Source: F1-120-MAGs238 sp964484185 (GTDB lineage: Bacteria; Planctomycetota; Phycisphaerae; Phycisphaerales; UBA1924). From it: 64,000 nt of DNA. A model generated the notes under the pieces. It ran no database searches, was not told where the DNA came from, and saw only the letters and a list, made by a program, of their open reading frames with translations. Below, one piece after another: positions 26,743 through 35,881 of the stretch (within the stretch, counting starts at the first letter, position 1; each line of letters opens with the position of its first letter). Position numbers and translations under genes: made by a program. The stretch lies in the NCBI GenBank assembly GCA_964484185.1, contig CAZAEQ010000006.1:78905-142904 (forward strand). Reading direction: 5' to 3'.

Positions 26743-27300
26743 GGTTTGGCCTTTGGATGCTGAATGCGGTAGTGTAGGTGCGGTATTGAGAATGGGTCTC
26801 AGAATGGTGAATAGGCACTAGGCATTTGGCACTAGGCACTGGGAAAGCAAAGCGGAAAAGGGTGGTGGATTTGAAATTTCAGAGGGGCTCAACGAAAATT
26901 TCAAAGGGGCTCATGAGCCCCTGATCCCCTTTTGTTTCTGAGCTAAAAACAAGGGTGGTCGGCAGAGAATCTAAGGGGGCCACGGGTTTCTAAGAGTGCC
27001 AAACAAGTTGGCAACCTTAGGTTTCTGGGCCAAAAACGGGGTTGGGTAGCAGGCAATGGTTTCTGCAACGGTGCGAGCGCGGAAATTGAGTTAGGTTTGG
27101 CTTTCATATTGGTAGTGTAACAAATCGTACAGGTTGGTCAAGTCAAATTGCGTAAAAATACCGTACCGGACACAAATAGTGTTAAATGTCTCCGGTGCTG
27201 ACTGAGAACGCGGACAGGGTCAACTCATGGAATAGCCACCTTGGGTGCAGGCGTTGTTGCTCAGGCCGCTCAGCGCTTTTCTTTGAAGCCTTCGTAAGTG
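26743..27300. other. Non-coding interval with short repeats
   Basis: No convincing gene. It contains the palindrome listed separately, a short direct repeat (GGCACTAGGCATTTGGCACT followed by AGGCACT) at about 26813-26840, and an imperfect pair of units that both read TTTCTG..GC.AAAAAC..GG, near 26935 and 27022, about 90 bases apart. The interval should also carry the iscS promoter. Origin as decayed sequence or a regulatory region cannot be decided. Confidence 0.5.
26905..26922. repeat. 18-base perfect palindrome
   Basis: AGGGGCTCATGAGCCCCT is its own reverse complement. A related half, GAGGGGCTCAAC, lies 20 bases upstream next to a copy of AAAATTTCA-like sequence. It could be a protein-binding site or a hairpin; the T tract after it is interrupted. 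Confidence 0.7.
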
Positions 27301-28308
27301 TCAGGTAGTGAAGCGGTGGATTTCGCCCAGAGTGGGAGGAACGACGCGATGGCCTTGCTCTCCGGCGGCGAGCAGGAGGCGTTGGAGGGGTTCGTCGGCG
27401 GGTTCATCGCTGAGTTTGAAGGTGGAGTGATGGACTGGAAGTATGCGGGCGGCGTTGGAGGACTCGGTCATTTCCCAGACTTGCTCAGGGGTCGCGTGGA
27501 CGTGCATCCAGGGGTTGTATGCGCCGATGCCGAAGATGGCGAGGTCGAGAGGTCCGTAGTCACGGAATGCGACGGTGTGGGCGGTGTCGCCGGCGAAGAG
27601 GACTTTGTGGGGCACTGCCAATTTGTTGTCATGGAGCAAATAGCTATTGAAGCCGCGGTGGCGGTCCCATGCGGTTCGTGCGCCCCAGTGTTGCGGTTGG
27701 ATGGCATTGAGCAGCACGCCTTCGTGTTGGAGGTTTTGACCCCATTCGAGTTCTGCGACGTCTCTGAATCCGCGCGGAATGAGTTTGCGTGTGTTGGCAG
27801 CGGTAACTACAGATGTTGATCGGCTTGCAATCCGTTTGAGCGTGGGTTTATCGAGGTGATCGAAATGTGCGTGGCTGAGGAGCACCAGATCGATCGGCGG
27901 GAGATCGTCTATGCGGAGTGGAACTGGTGAGAGACGGTGAGGGCCGATTGTGAAACCGGGGAGGCGCAGTCCGATGCGGTCTGACAGAACTGGATCGGTG
28001 AGGACGTTGAGCGATCCGATGCGAAGCAGGGTGGTGCAATGGCCGAGCCACGTGACTGCATGCAGGCCGGGGCCCGAGGGAAGAGACTCCCATTCCGCAG
28101 CGAAAGCTTCAGCTCGTGGTTCGTTGGTTTTGCCCGGAACGCGACCGATGAGATAGCGTGGGTATCGATTTGCGGAAGACCGTGCGCCGCTGGCGATGAC
28201 CGACAGAGTCTCCTCGAGCGGGCGTTTTTGCTTGCTGGTTTTTTTTACTGGCTTCTTCACGGCTTGCTTCCGGAATCTTAGATGGGAAAGCGGGTGCTGA
28301 AGGTTCAC
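27301..28308 (-). CDS. MBL-fold hydrolase, NAPE-PLD/UlaG-like
   Basis: A metallo-beta-lactamase-fold enzyme. The metal motif is SHAHFDHLD; further ligands are in LPVHHSTFKLSDEP and GDTAHT. The segments TWLGHCTTLLRIG, LTDPVLSDR and QHWGARTAWDRHRGFNSY match the NAPE-hydrolysing phospholipase D / RomA-like subgroup, which acts on N-acyl-phosphatidylethanolamine or related substrates. The GTG start overlaps the cardiolipin synthase stop codon by four bases, so the two are translationally coupled and a role in phospholipid metabolism is likely. The N-terminal 40 residues are basic and lack a signal peptide. Confidence 0.85.
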   Translation of the reverse strand: MNLQHPLSHLRFRKQAVKKPVKKTSKQKRPLEETLSVIASGARSSANRYPRYLIGRVPGKTNEPRAEAFAAEWESLPSGPGLHAVTWLGHCTTLLRIGSLNVLTDPVLSDRIGLRLPGFTIGPHRLSPVPLRIDDLPPIDLVLLSHAHFDHLDKPTLKRIASRSTSVVTAANTRKLIPRGFRDVAELEWGQNLQHEGVLLNAIQPQHWGARTAWDRHRGFNSYLLHDNKLAVPHKVLFAGDTAHTVAFRDYGPLDLAIFGIGAYNPWMHVHATPEQVWEMTESSNAARILPVHHSTFKLSDEPADEPLQRLLLAAGEQGHRVVPPTLGEIHRFTT

Positions 28309-29723
28309 AAGATCGGGGCGAGGAGTCGGGCGGCACGAGAGCGAAGTTTAAGGTACCAGGGTTTACGAGCGATGTCGGCGCGGGTTCGTTTTGTGCCAGA
28401 TTTGAAGTCGGATTCCAACATCGAGCAAACTTCCCCGGCAAACGTTGTGTCAGAGATCATGACGTTGATTTCGAAGTTTATTCGAAGCGAGCGATTGTCG
28501 AGATTGGAGCTGCCGATGACGGCAATGTTGTCGGCGAGCAGAACTTTCTGATGTGAGAAACCAGGGGAATGGGCGAAGACCGTGGCCCCGGCTGCGAGCA
28601 TGTCGTCGAGGTAGGTATCGTGTGCAGCGTTGACGAGCGGATTGTCGGTGACCGCGGGATAGAGAATGCGGACATCTACGCCGCGGATTGCGGCGAGTTG
28701 GAGGGCGTGTCCGATGGATTCATCGGGTGCGAAGTATGGTGTGGAAATCCAGATTCTGGATCGTGCATTGGTGATGATCGAAAGCAGGGCGAGAGTGGCG
28801 GTGTCAAGTTCATCGATGGGACCGGAAGCGATGACGAGCGAGGTCATGGCGCTTTTGTGCGGTTCTGGCGTCCAATTTGCTTCGGGAATGCGTTTGGTGG
28901 CCCAGTACCAGTCTTCACAGAATGCGAGTTGAATGGCCTGGACAACGGGCCCGAAGCAGCGCATGTGGGTATCGCGCCACGGGCACATTGCCGGGTTTTT
29001 GCCGACGTATTCGTCGCCGATGTTTAAGCCGCCCACAAAGGCAGTTCTGCCATCGACGACGACGATCTTGCGGTGGTTTCGGAAGTTGATGCGAAATCGA
29101 TTGCGTGGTCCGCGGCTGCGTTTGAATGCGCGTGCGTCGATTTTCTTTGATTTCAGGGAATTGACCCAGCGTCCAAGTTTGGAAGAACCGACTTCGTCAA
29201 AGAGAACACTGACACGTACGCCCCGGTCGGAGGCTGCGATGAGAGCCTGTTCGAGCCTTCGTCCCTGATCATCGTCGCGAATGATGTAGAACTGAACGAG
29301 GATGTACTCGCGGGCGGCATGAATGGCGGCGAAGATCGCGTCAAAGGTGCTCTCGCCATCGATCAGAAGTTCAAAGTGGTTGCCGCGAGTCGGCGGAAGG
29401 GCGCCGAATTTTTCGAGCATGGCGATGCGAGCCTGGTCGACCGTGAGGGCGAATGGCTCGGTTGCGAGCAAGGCTTCTTTGCCGAGGTCGTTGATATCGA
29501 GTTTGCCGCGGCGGCGTGAGCGTACATAACCGATGAATCGGCGCGACCCAAAGACCAGGTAGAACGGAATCGAAACTGGCGGGAGAAGGATGAGCGCCAC
29601 AACCCAGGCCACGGTTCCTTGCGGTGTTCGACCTGTCATAATCGCATCGAGTGCGAAGCCGATTCCTGCTATCAGCAGGGCGATTGAAGCAAGAGTAAAT
29701 AATAACGACCATTCAATGGGCAC
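28305..29723 (-). CDS. cls: Cardiolipin synthase (phospholipase D superfamily)
   Basis: Condenses two phosphatidylglycerol molecules to cardiolipin at the membrane. Two N-terminal helices (LFTLASIALLIAGIGFALDAI and VAWVVALILLPPVSIPFYLVF) precede two HKD motifs: NHRKIVVVDGRTAFVGGLN and SHQKVLLADNIAVIGSSNLDN. The length of 472 residues matches bacterial ClsA-type enzymes. A GTG start with a weak ribosome binding site is used. Coupled to the MBL-fold hydrolase downstream. Confidence 0.94.
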   Translation of the reverse strand: MPIEWSLLFTLASIALLIAGIGFALDAIMTGRTPQGTVAWVVALILLPPVSIPFYLVFGSRRFIGYVRSRRRGKLDINDLGKEALLATEPFALTVDQARIAMLEKFGALPPTRGNHFELLIDGESTFDAIFAAIHAAREYILVQFYIIRDDDQGRRLEQALIAASDRGVRVSVLFDEVGSSKLGRWVNSLKSKKIDARAFKRSRGPRNRFRINFRNHRKIVVVDGRTAFVGGLNIGDEYVGKNPAMCPWRDTHMRCFGPVVQAIQLAFCEDWYWATKRIPEANWTPEPHKSAMTSLVIASGPIDELDTATLALLSIITNARSRIWISTPYFAPDESIGHALQLAAIRGVDVRILYPAVTDNPLVNAAHDTYLDDMLAAGATVFAHSPGFSHQKVLLADNIAVIGSSNLDNRSLRINFEINVMISDTTFAGEVCSMLESDFKSGTKRTRADIARKPWYLKLRSRAARLLAPIL

Positions 29724-29772
29724 AAAGAAGCGTACGGCGGGTGGAGGATTGGAGAGTGGGCGGCAAGGCAGG

Positions 29773-30204
29773 TCAGCCGCGTGGCTTTTTGTAGATCATT
29801 TCGATGCGATTGCCGCGATTGTTGAATGTGACTGATGCCATGTAGGCGCGGATGAGAATGACGCCGCGGCCGGACATTTGCTCGAGGTTTTCATCGAGCG
29901 TCGGATCGGCGATGCTTGAAGGGTTAAATCCGGGACCTTGGTCTTCGACCGCGAGAAGCACTTCATCGGGGCGAACTTGATATTCAACGAGAATGGGAAG
30001 TTCGCTTGAGAGCTGTTCGTGGCCGTGTTTGAAAGCGTTGGTAATCGCTTCATCGAGCGCGAGTCGAATGGCAAAGCGGCTGGCCTTTGCGTAGCCGAGT
30101 CTTTCTGCTTCTGTAGTAATTGTCTCTTCAAGTCTGTCGATATCGCCACGCTGATTGCGAAGCGTGACGCGGGCAGGCGAAGATGAATCTGAACCGTTGG
30201 GCAT
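29773..30204 (-). CDS. RsbW-like anti-sigma factor / serine kinase (GHKL ATPase)
   Basis: A 143-residue HATPase_c domain of the anti-sigma factor class: the N box is LALDEAITNAFKHGH, the G1 box VEDQGPGFNPS and the G2 region SGRGVILIRAYM. These proteins bind a sigma factor or a response protein and phosphorylate a STAS antagonist. The STAS partner is directly upstream, which supports a partner-switching module. No sigma factor gene is in the window, so the target is unknown; other RsbW-like proteins work on diguanylate or phosphatase outputs. Confidence 0.9.
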   Translation of the reverse strand: MPNGSDSSSPARVTLRNQRGDIDRLEETITTEAERLGYAKASRFAIRLALDEAITNAFKHGHEQLSSELPILVEYQVRPDEVLLAVEDQGPGFNPSSIADPTLDENLEQMSGRGVILIRAYMASVTFNNRGNRIEMIYKKPRG

Positions 30205-30249
30205 ATGTACCGGGCGCGAAGTCGTAGTTACAGGCGCGGGGGCAATGGC

Positions 30250-30606
30250 TCACGCGAGACTTTTGAGAGCCTCTTCGGTCGTCGGAAGAATCTTGAATAG
30301 CTTGTTAAGGCGGGTAATGACGAACACTTCAAGCAATTGCGCATCAATGTTGGCCAGTCGCAACTCGCCTTGCTTGGGCTTGATACGAGTATTGATTGCG
30401 ATCAGCATGGAAAGCGCTGAAGACGAAAGGTGATCAACGTTTGCGAAACTGATGAGAAGCTTGGGCTTGGCATCAGCGTCAATGAGCGCACTGATTTCTT
30501 CTCCAATGCGCTGGATGTTTGCTTCATCAAGAATGCTGCGATCGATGAACTCAACATGAGTCACTGAGTCGATTTTTTTCACCCGCAGGCGGGAGTCGGC
30601 GGCCAT
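30250..30606 (-). CDS. STAS-domain anti-sigma factor antagonist (RsbV-like)
   Basis: A 118-residue single STAS domain. The phosphorylation-site region reads NVDHLSSSALSMLIAI, with serines where RsbV/SpoIIAA are phosphorylated, followed by the typical strand LRLANID. It pairs with the RsbW-like kinase 45 bases downstream. GGAG precedes the ATG. It is likely the dephospho-form that binds the kinase and frees its target. Confidence 0.9.
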   Translation of the reverse strand: MAADSRLRVKKIDSVTHVEFIDRSILDEANIQRIGEEISALIDADAKPKLLISFANVDHLSSSALSMLIAINTRIKPKQGELRLANIDAQLLEVFVITRLNKLFKILPTTEEALKSLA

Positions 30607-30717
30607 AGGAAGAAATCTCCGAAAGAGGGTGCAGACCCATCAGCCCATGCTTCTGGTTCGCGTTTGATCATAGGGCGCGCGGAGGATGGGATTGCCGTGA
30701 ATACAAGGTAAAAACAA

Positions 30718-30747
30718 ACCGGCCCCGGAGAGAACTCCGAGGCCGGT
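30718..30747 (-). terminator. Strong intrinsic terminator of the secretin gene
   Basis: ACCGGCCCCGGAG pairs with CTCCGAGGCCGGT around AGAA with a single C-A mismatch. Read on the minus strand it is followed by TTTGTTTTTACC, a classical T tract, 24 bases past the secretin stop codon. Confidence 0.9.
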
Positions 30748-30770
30748 GAAAGAGCGAAATGAATTGAGAA

Positions 30771-33700
30771 TTAGAGGCCAGAGTTGCCGACGAGGCCGGG
30801 GAACTGGCGTTCTTCTTCTTCATTCTGGATGAGGACGGTGGGCTTCATCAGAATGAGGAGAGTCTGCTCGGTCTTGTTGGTGATGCGGTTGTCGAAGAGG
30901 CGACCCAGAATCGGGATCTTGCTGAGGATGGGGACGCCGGTTTCAACTTCGTTCTCGTTGGCGATGCGCTGGCCGCCGAGGAGGCAGGTGCCCTGATCGG
31001 GGATTGTGACTGAGGTGTTGACCTGAGTCACGGTAACAGTGGGGCGCTGGATGAAGGACTGGAGAGCAGCTGAGTTGACGGCTGTACCACCGGCGATCGC
31101 GGTGATCGGAGCGTTGGTGAAACCGTCAATCTTGCTGGTTGAAGTGCTGACGTTCATGGTGACGTAGCGGCGATCGGCTGAGACGTAGCCTTCGACGAGA
31201 AGACGAACGCCTTCAGAGACGACGTCGAGCTGAGGATCGAATGCAGCTGATGACTGGCTGACGACGGGCGTCAAGTCAGAGACGAATGCGACCTGAGTTG
31301 CGACGACGATGTTGGCGATCTGACCGTTGGCGAAGGTGAGGCGTGGGGCGGTGAGCTGGACGTTACGACGATCGGCCTGAGTCGCCTTCACGAGGAAGTC
31401 GACCTGGATGTCATCGAGGAACTGACCAGCGATACCGAGTGCTGGACCCTTGCCAGCGATATCGCTGTAGATGCCTGACTGAGGCATGAGGATTTCAGCC
31501 AGGCCAAGGCTGTTCTGGCCACCACTGATTGGTGAGAAGCCGTTCTGCGGGCCGGGGAGATTTTGATTGGTGTTCTGAAGAGTGGTGCCAGTGAGCGGGC
31601 CGACCTGCGGGATGGAAAGGTTGCGGTTGTAGACGCCATTGGGGAAGAAGTCGCTGGGGACAACGGCAGGGTTGGCGGCCTGAGCGGCGCGAACCTGGTT
31701 GTTGGTGCCATTGAGGTAGATGTCGAGATCGAAGCCGATCTGCTCGAAGAAGTCGTTGGCGACGAGGAGGAAGCGGGTTTCGACGTTGATCTGCATGGCG
31801 CGCTGCTGACGCAGCTTGCCGAGGAGGCCGTCGATGGACTTGTGAACGCGAGGAGTGGTGGTGACGACCAGTGCGCCCTGGAACTGCTGGACGAAGCCGA
31901 CTTCGCCGCCGTTTTCCTGCCAGGTGTCGTGCGCGACGGTGTTGGTGATGATGTCGATCACCTCTTTGGTGCGCTGCTCTGGGGTGGTGCGGTGTTCGAG
32001 GCCGGATGATTTGTCCGAGGCAACGAACGGAGCAGAACCGGAGGAAGCCGCATCGCTCTTGAGCACGCTTGCGAGATCGAAGTCAGGAGCGTTGGTGAAA
32101 TTCGGAATTTCAACCAGAAGGTCGCGGACATCGTAGATTTCAGTGACTGTGCGAGAATTGATCTGCTGTTCGCTTGAGACGGTGAGAATGCCATTGTCGA
32201 CTGCCCATGCGGCGGCGGTGGACTTGTCTGGGCTGATCTTCTCGATCATGCGTTCCATGATTGTTTCAGCGGTTGCATCTGGGATGTTCATGCTGATGGC
32301 GGTTTCTTTTTCGATTCCGACCTTCTCAAGGGCGGCCCAGTTGATGTCCATGTTCACGCCGGTTGTTTTCTGGATGTAAGCCAGAGCGTTCTCCAAGGGA
32401 ATTTCCTTGAAGTCAGCGGGAATGCGGCGTTCTTTCATCATGCCGAGCGTGCGGCGGTTTTCAGGAGTGTCCTGGAACTGAATTGCTTCGCCGCGGCGAT
32501 AGGTGATTTGCGGCCAATCGGTTGGGTATTCGATGAGGCCAATCGGAATGCGGCTGGCTTCGTTGTTCTCAAGGCGAAGGTTGGCGCTGCCGCGGGCCTT
32601 TCTATCCTGGACATTGAAGTGCATGCGATAGATGAGGGAATTCTGGATGACTTCCTTGAGAATCTCAGCGGCTGGGTTGTTTGGATCGATGAACAGGATT
32701 TGATCGAGGACCTGAAGAGCTTCTTCGTACTTGAGCTCGATCTGAAGTGCGCGGACGCGTTGCAGGCTTTCGATGACCTGCTTTTCCTTCTTCTGAGCCG
32801 CGGCATACGAGGCTTGTTCAGCCTTCTTCTGCTGTGAGATTTCGAGTTCGTTGCGTTCTTTGATAGCGACATCTTCGCCACGCTTGGTGAAGGCTGCGAT
32901 CTTGTCAGCGGCTTGTTTTTCCAACGCCTGGAATTCAGACTCAGAAAAGAAGCTGCGATTGGTCTGAAGGGTTACCTTGGCCTGAGTGGCTCTGTCACGT
33001 GCATTACCCAAATCGCCAGTTGCGGCGGACTTTTCAGCCTGCTCCATGAGATTCTGGAAAGAGGCGTACGTCGCATCGCGATTGAGCTTGGTGCGATCGA
33101 GTTCCTGTGTAAGAAGGCTGTTCTCGCCGGTATTGCCGCGGAGAAGAGTTTCTGACTCGGCAATTCGACGATTCACATCGCTGAGATCTGCAGCAGTGAG
33201 ATAGCTGGCGAATACATCACGCAGTGTGCGGTAGCCTTCAATAGCCTTGCCATAGCGACCACTTGCAAAGTTCTGGTCGGCTTCGGTCTTCAGTTCTGAT
33301 GCACGCATCTTGCGGGCGAGTGCATTCAGGTCGTCGCTGGCAGGCTGAGCAGCAGTGACGGGGGCGGCGGCCGGTGCGGCGGCTGGTGCCGGGGCTGGTG
33401 CCGGGGCCACTGGCTGGGCGGGCTTTGGAGTTTCAACGGGCTTTGCGGGTGCAACGGGTTCAGCTGGTTTGGAGGGCTGAGCGGGTTGGTCTTGTGCCTT
33501 GGGCTGATCTTTGATTTCGGGGATTGGTGTTCCCTCAACCGTCTTTGCGGGAGCGGGGTCTGCTTTGGTTGGAGGAGCAAACTTCTCATCCGTCGTCTTG
33601 GCTGGGGCTGGCTTGGTTTCTTTTGCGGGGGCAGTTGCAGGTGCAGGTGCCGGAGCAGGTGCGGGCTGAGATTTTTCTTCCTTGGCGGGGTAGTACTGAT

Positions 33701-34436
33701 CAGGCTGTGGCGGTGTGCGGCGCTTGATAACACCTGGATCGTCGAACATTGCGGCCGCGACTTCTGCTGTATTGATCAGCGAACCACGGGTGGTTTCGAG
33801 TGCAATCAGTCGGGTCTGGTAGGATTCAAGCAGCTGGGCCTGGTCAGCAGGAAGTGCGATGCCTGACCGCTTGAGGGAGCCGAGCAGAAGCTTGGCTTCC
33901 GCGTACTTACCGGCATCAAACAAGGCAGTAGAGCGTTCAAGTGTTTCAGCGCTATGGGCTGCAAACTCATCACGCATCACCGATGCTTCTGTGAGCATCC
34001 GGCGAGCAATTTCTGCCTGAGGCGACTTGTTGTCGTTGAGGATCACAGTCTCGCAAAGGTTGGTTGCGGTGACCAGATCGCCGTTATCGAGCGCAACATC
34101 GGCCTTTTGGACTGAGAGAGTTGCGCTATCGAGTGAGCGGACTTTCTCGTTTACGCTGGTGAGCAAGGTGTGAACCTTGGTGCTCTGTTCATCAGAGAGT
34201 GAGGCTGCTCCATTGAGCACCTTGACGAGGACTGACCGAGCTTGCCAGACCTTGTTCTGGCTGGCAAGGGTCGATGCATGTTCGATCATCCCGTCAGTTG
34301 TCGAAGTTGCTGCAATTGATGCAGTCAGGACGTCTGAAGTAGTTGCGTGGGCAACACCAATTGCGAAGCCGCAGCTTGCAAAGATGGCCGCGGCACTCAG
34401 GAAAGAACGAATCGGCTTCTGCTGACGGTTGAACAT
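30771..34436 (-). CDS. Large GspD/PilQ-type secretin
   Basis: An outer-membrane secretin, the channel of type II secretion or type IV pilus systems. The 1221-residue protein starts at MFNRQQKPIRSF after a TTGGAG site and has a signal peptide ending near AHATTSD. Residues 40-240 are helical repeat-like; 240-365 are a Pro/Ala/Lys linker (repeated PAPA, PAK); 365-690 hold further TPR/coiled-coil segments; a secretin N domain lies near residues 765-870 with IPADFKEIPLENALAYI and MNIPDATAETIMERMI; the secretin core follows to the end with VQLTAPRLTFANGQIANIVV and the terminal ILGRLFDNRITNKTEQTLLI. No other secretion gene is adjacent. Upstream in-frame starts lie before the signal peptide and were rejected. 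Confidence 0.88.
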   Translation of the reverse strand: MFNRQQKPIRSFLSAAAIFASCGFAIGVAHATTSDVLTASIAATSTTDGMIEHASTLASQNKVWQARSVLVKVLNGAASLSDEQSTKVHTLLTSVNEKVRSLDSATLSVQKADVALDNGDLVTATNLCETVILNDNKSPQAEIARRMLTEASVMRDEFAAHSAETLERSTALFDAGKYAEAKLLLGSLKRSGIALPADQAQLLESYQTRLIALETTRGSLINTAEVAAAMFDDPGVIKRRTPPQPDQYYPAKEEKSQPAPAPAPAPATAPAKETKPAPAKTTDEKFAPPTKADPAPAKTVEGTPIPEIKDQPKAQDQPAQPSKPAEPVAPAKPVETPKPAQPVAPAPAPAPAAAPAAAPVTAAQPASDDLNALARKMRASELKTEADQNFASGRYGKAIEGYRTLRDVFASYLTAADLSDVNRRIAESETLLRGNTGENSLLTQELDRTKLNRDATYASFQNLMEQAEKSAATGDLGNARDRATQAKVTLQTNRSFFSESEFQALEKQAADKIAAFTKRGEDVAIKERNELEISQQKKAEQASYAAAQKKEKQVIESLQRVRALQIELKYEEALQVLDQILFIDPNNPAAEILKEVIQNSLIYRMHFNVQDRKARGSANLRLENNEASRIPIGLIEYPTDWPQITYRRGEAIQFQDTPENRRTLGMMKERRIPADFKEIPLENALAYIQKTTGVNMDINWAALEKVGIEKETAISMNIPDATAETIMERMIEKISPDKSTAAAWAVDNGILTVSSEQQINSRTVTEIYDVRDLLVEIPNFTNAPDFDLASVLKSDAASSGSAPFVASDKSSGLEHRTTPEQRTKEVIDIITNTVAHDTWQENGGEVGFVQQFQGALVVTTTPRVHKSIDGLLGKLRQQRAMQINVETRFLLVANDFFEQIGFDLDIYLNGTNNQVRAAQAANPAVVPSDFFPNGVYNRNLSIPQVGPLTGTTLQNTNQNLPGPQNGFSPISGGQNSLGLAEILMPQSGIYSDIAGKGPALGIAGQFLDDIQVDFLVKATQADRRNVQLTAPRLTFANGQIANIVVATQVAFVSDLTPVVSQSSAAFDPQLDVVSEGVRLLVEGYVSADRRYVTMNVSTSTSKIDGFTNAPITAIAGGTAVNSAALQSFIQRPTVTVTQVNTSVTIPDQGTCLLGGQRIANENEVETGVPILSKIPILGRLFDNRITNKTEQTLLILMKPTVLIQNEEEERQFPGLVGNSGL

Positions 34437-34818
34437 GCTGATCTCCAAGTCGTTGCGGCGAACGTTCCGTGTCGCCGCCGACAATCTGTCAAAGCCCACA
34501 AGAGTACGAACCGACGACAAACCTACTGGAGCTTTTCTTGCAGTTATGCAATAGAAGTTCCAGCGCTGAAACCCAACCCTGAGACAAGCCAGCGAGTCGA
34601 GGTGATCCGCTGTCGATCCGGGTCCACACACGCTCCGCCCGGTCGGTAACCAGAAAAAGCGCGTGTGAGGTGCGGAAGATAGCGGCTTTGCGCTCCGGAT
34701 GCAAACGGCTATCCTAAAAGAAGTCTTCCGCTAGGACCCGAACTTTATCCTATCGACCTGGTTGCCCAGATTTCAATCGTTTTTTTCTAGCAGTTTCGCT
34801 TGGTTCAGGTTGAATGGT
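34437..34818. other. Non-coding interval upstream of the secretin gene
   Basis: About 380 bases between the secretin start and the stop of the acidic protein gene. It contains no supported gene; the part near 34750-34800 is T-rich on the plus strand. It probably holds the secretin promoter and leader. Confidence 0.5.
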
Positions 34819-35829
34819 TTACAGGCCGCCAACCCAGCCGGATGCAAGAACTTGCTTCTCCGGTAAAGTTTTTGTCGACTTGGGCTTAGACCCTGTCAGT
34901 TTCTCGATTTGGGTCACTAAATCTTCTTTGGTCAGGCGATCAGCGGTCAAAACAATTGCTTCCTCAAAATCGATCTCAGCCTTGTCGCACATTTCGGCGA
35001 GTTTTCCGATGGCCAGGTCTTCAGCCTCCCTGTAACAGGGTGCGGAGACGATGACGACCGCGTAGCGGGTTTCGTTGTCGTTTTCGCCGCGGAGCATGCA
35101 ACGCCAAGGTGTGGAGCCAAGTTCTTTGCCTTCATCATCGACGTTGGTTTCGGGGTCGATGTTGAGGACCAGATTCCAATCGTCGCGAAGGAACTCGAGA
35201 ACTTGGTCGCCATCCAAAAGATCTGGCTCGGCGGGAGGGGCCAGTAACGCGCCTCGATGTTCGTGCGACGCGGCATCGGCGCCGGCGGGCTCAGGAATTG
35301 CCTGCAAATCGAATGCGGCGAGGGTTTTTTCGACACGCTCTTTCAGTTTGGGCTCGCAGCGGATGGTGACTATTTTGTGTTCATCGATGAAGATGTAGAA
35401 AAACGGTTCCTCGCTCATCGCGCCAAAGCCGATCAGGCCATCTTCAAACAAAAAATCACGGAGCCAGCGGCAAGCATTCAGGAATCGGTCCGTACCCACC
35501 AGGTCGTAGGTTATATATGGATCAACTTCGCGGTAAGCATCGCGGCCAAGGACATCCATGATTGGGTAGACACGCCCTGGGAGAAGCGAAAAAAGGGCTT
35601 TACAGAGGGCCTCGACGCGGGTTGCGGAGATGACGACATCAAAAACGTAGCGATCTGGCCATTCTTCCCATTCATCGTCGTCCGCATCGCCGCCACCATC
35701 GGCGGCTTCGAATTGAATGGTGTAACCGGCTTTGGGCGACATTTCCTCTACTGGATAGACGCCCAGGGGGAATGCAAATCCATTGATGATCTTGCGTTCG
35801 ATAGTTTTGTCAGCGGTACAACGGGGCAT
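34819..35829 (-). CDS. Uncharacterised acidic protein
   Basis: Not recognised. The 336-residue product (start MPRCTADKT) is soluble and acidic with a run GGGDADDDEWEEWPD near residue 55. The middle has alternating beta-strand and helix patterns (RYVFDVVISATRVEALCKALFSLLP, FFYIFIDEHKIVTIRC separately) suggestive of two ferredoxin- or ACT-like folds. The C-terminal third has TRYAVVIVSAPCYREAEDLAIG and ends with a lysine-rich tail. The upstream extension of the frame runs antisense to coaX and was rejected. It diverges from coaX with 52 bases between starts. Codon use is like its neighbours. Confidence 0.65.
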   Translation of the reverse strand: MPRCTADKTIERKIINGFAFPLGVYPVEEMSPKAGYTIQFEAADGGGDADDDEWEEWPDRYVFDVVISATRVEALCKALFSLLPGRVYPIMDVLGRDAYREVDPYITYDLVGTDRFLNACRWLRDFLFEDGLIGFGAMSEEPFFYIFIDEHKIVTIRCEPKLKERVEKTLAAFDLQAIPEPAGADAASHEHRGALLAPPAEPDLLDGDQVLEFLRDDWNLVLNIDPETNVDDEGKELGSTPWRCMLRGENDNETRYAVVIVSAPCYREAEDLAIGKLAEMCDKAEIDFEEAIVLTADRLTKEDLVTQIEKLTGSKPKSTKTLPEKQVLASGWVGGL

Positions 35830-35881
35830 GGGGTCAGGATGGTAGTGCTGGCGGCGGGTTGGGACGCTAGCGTTGGGCCAC

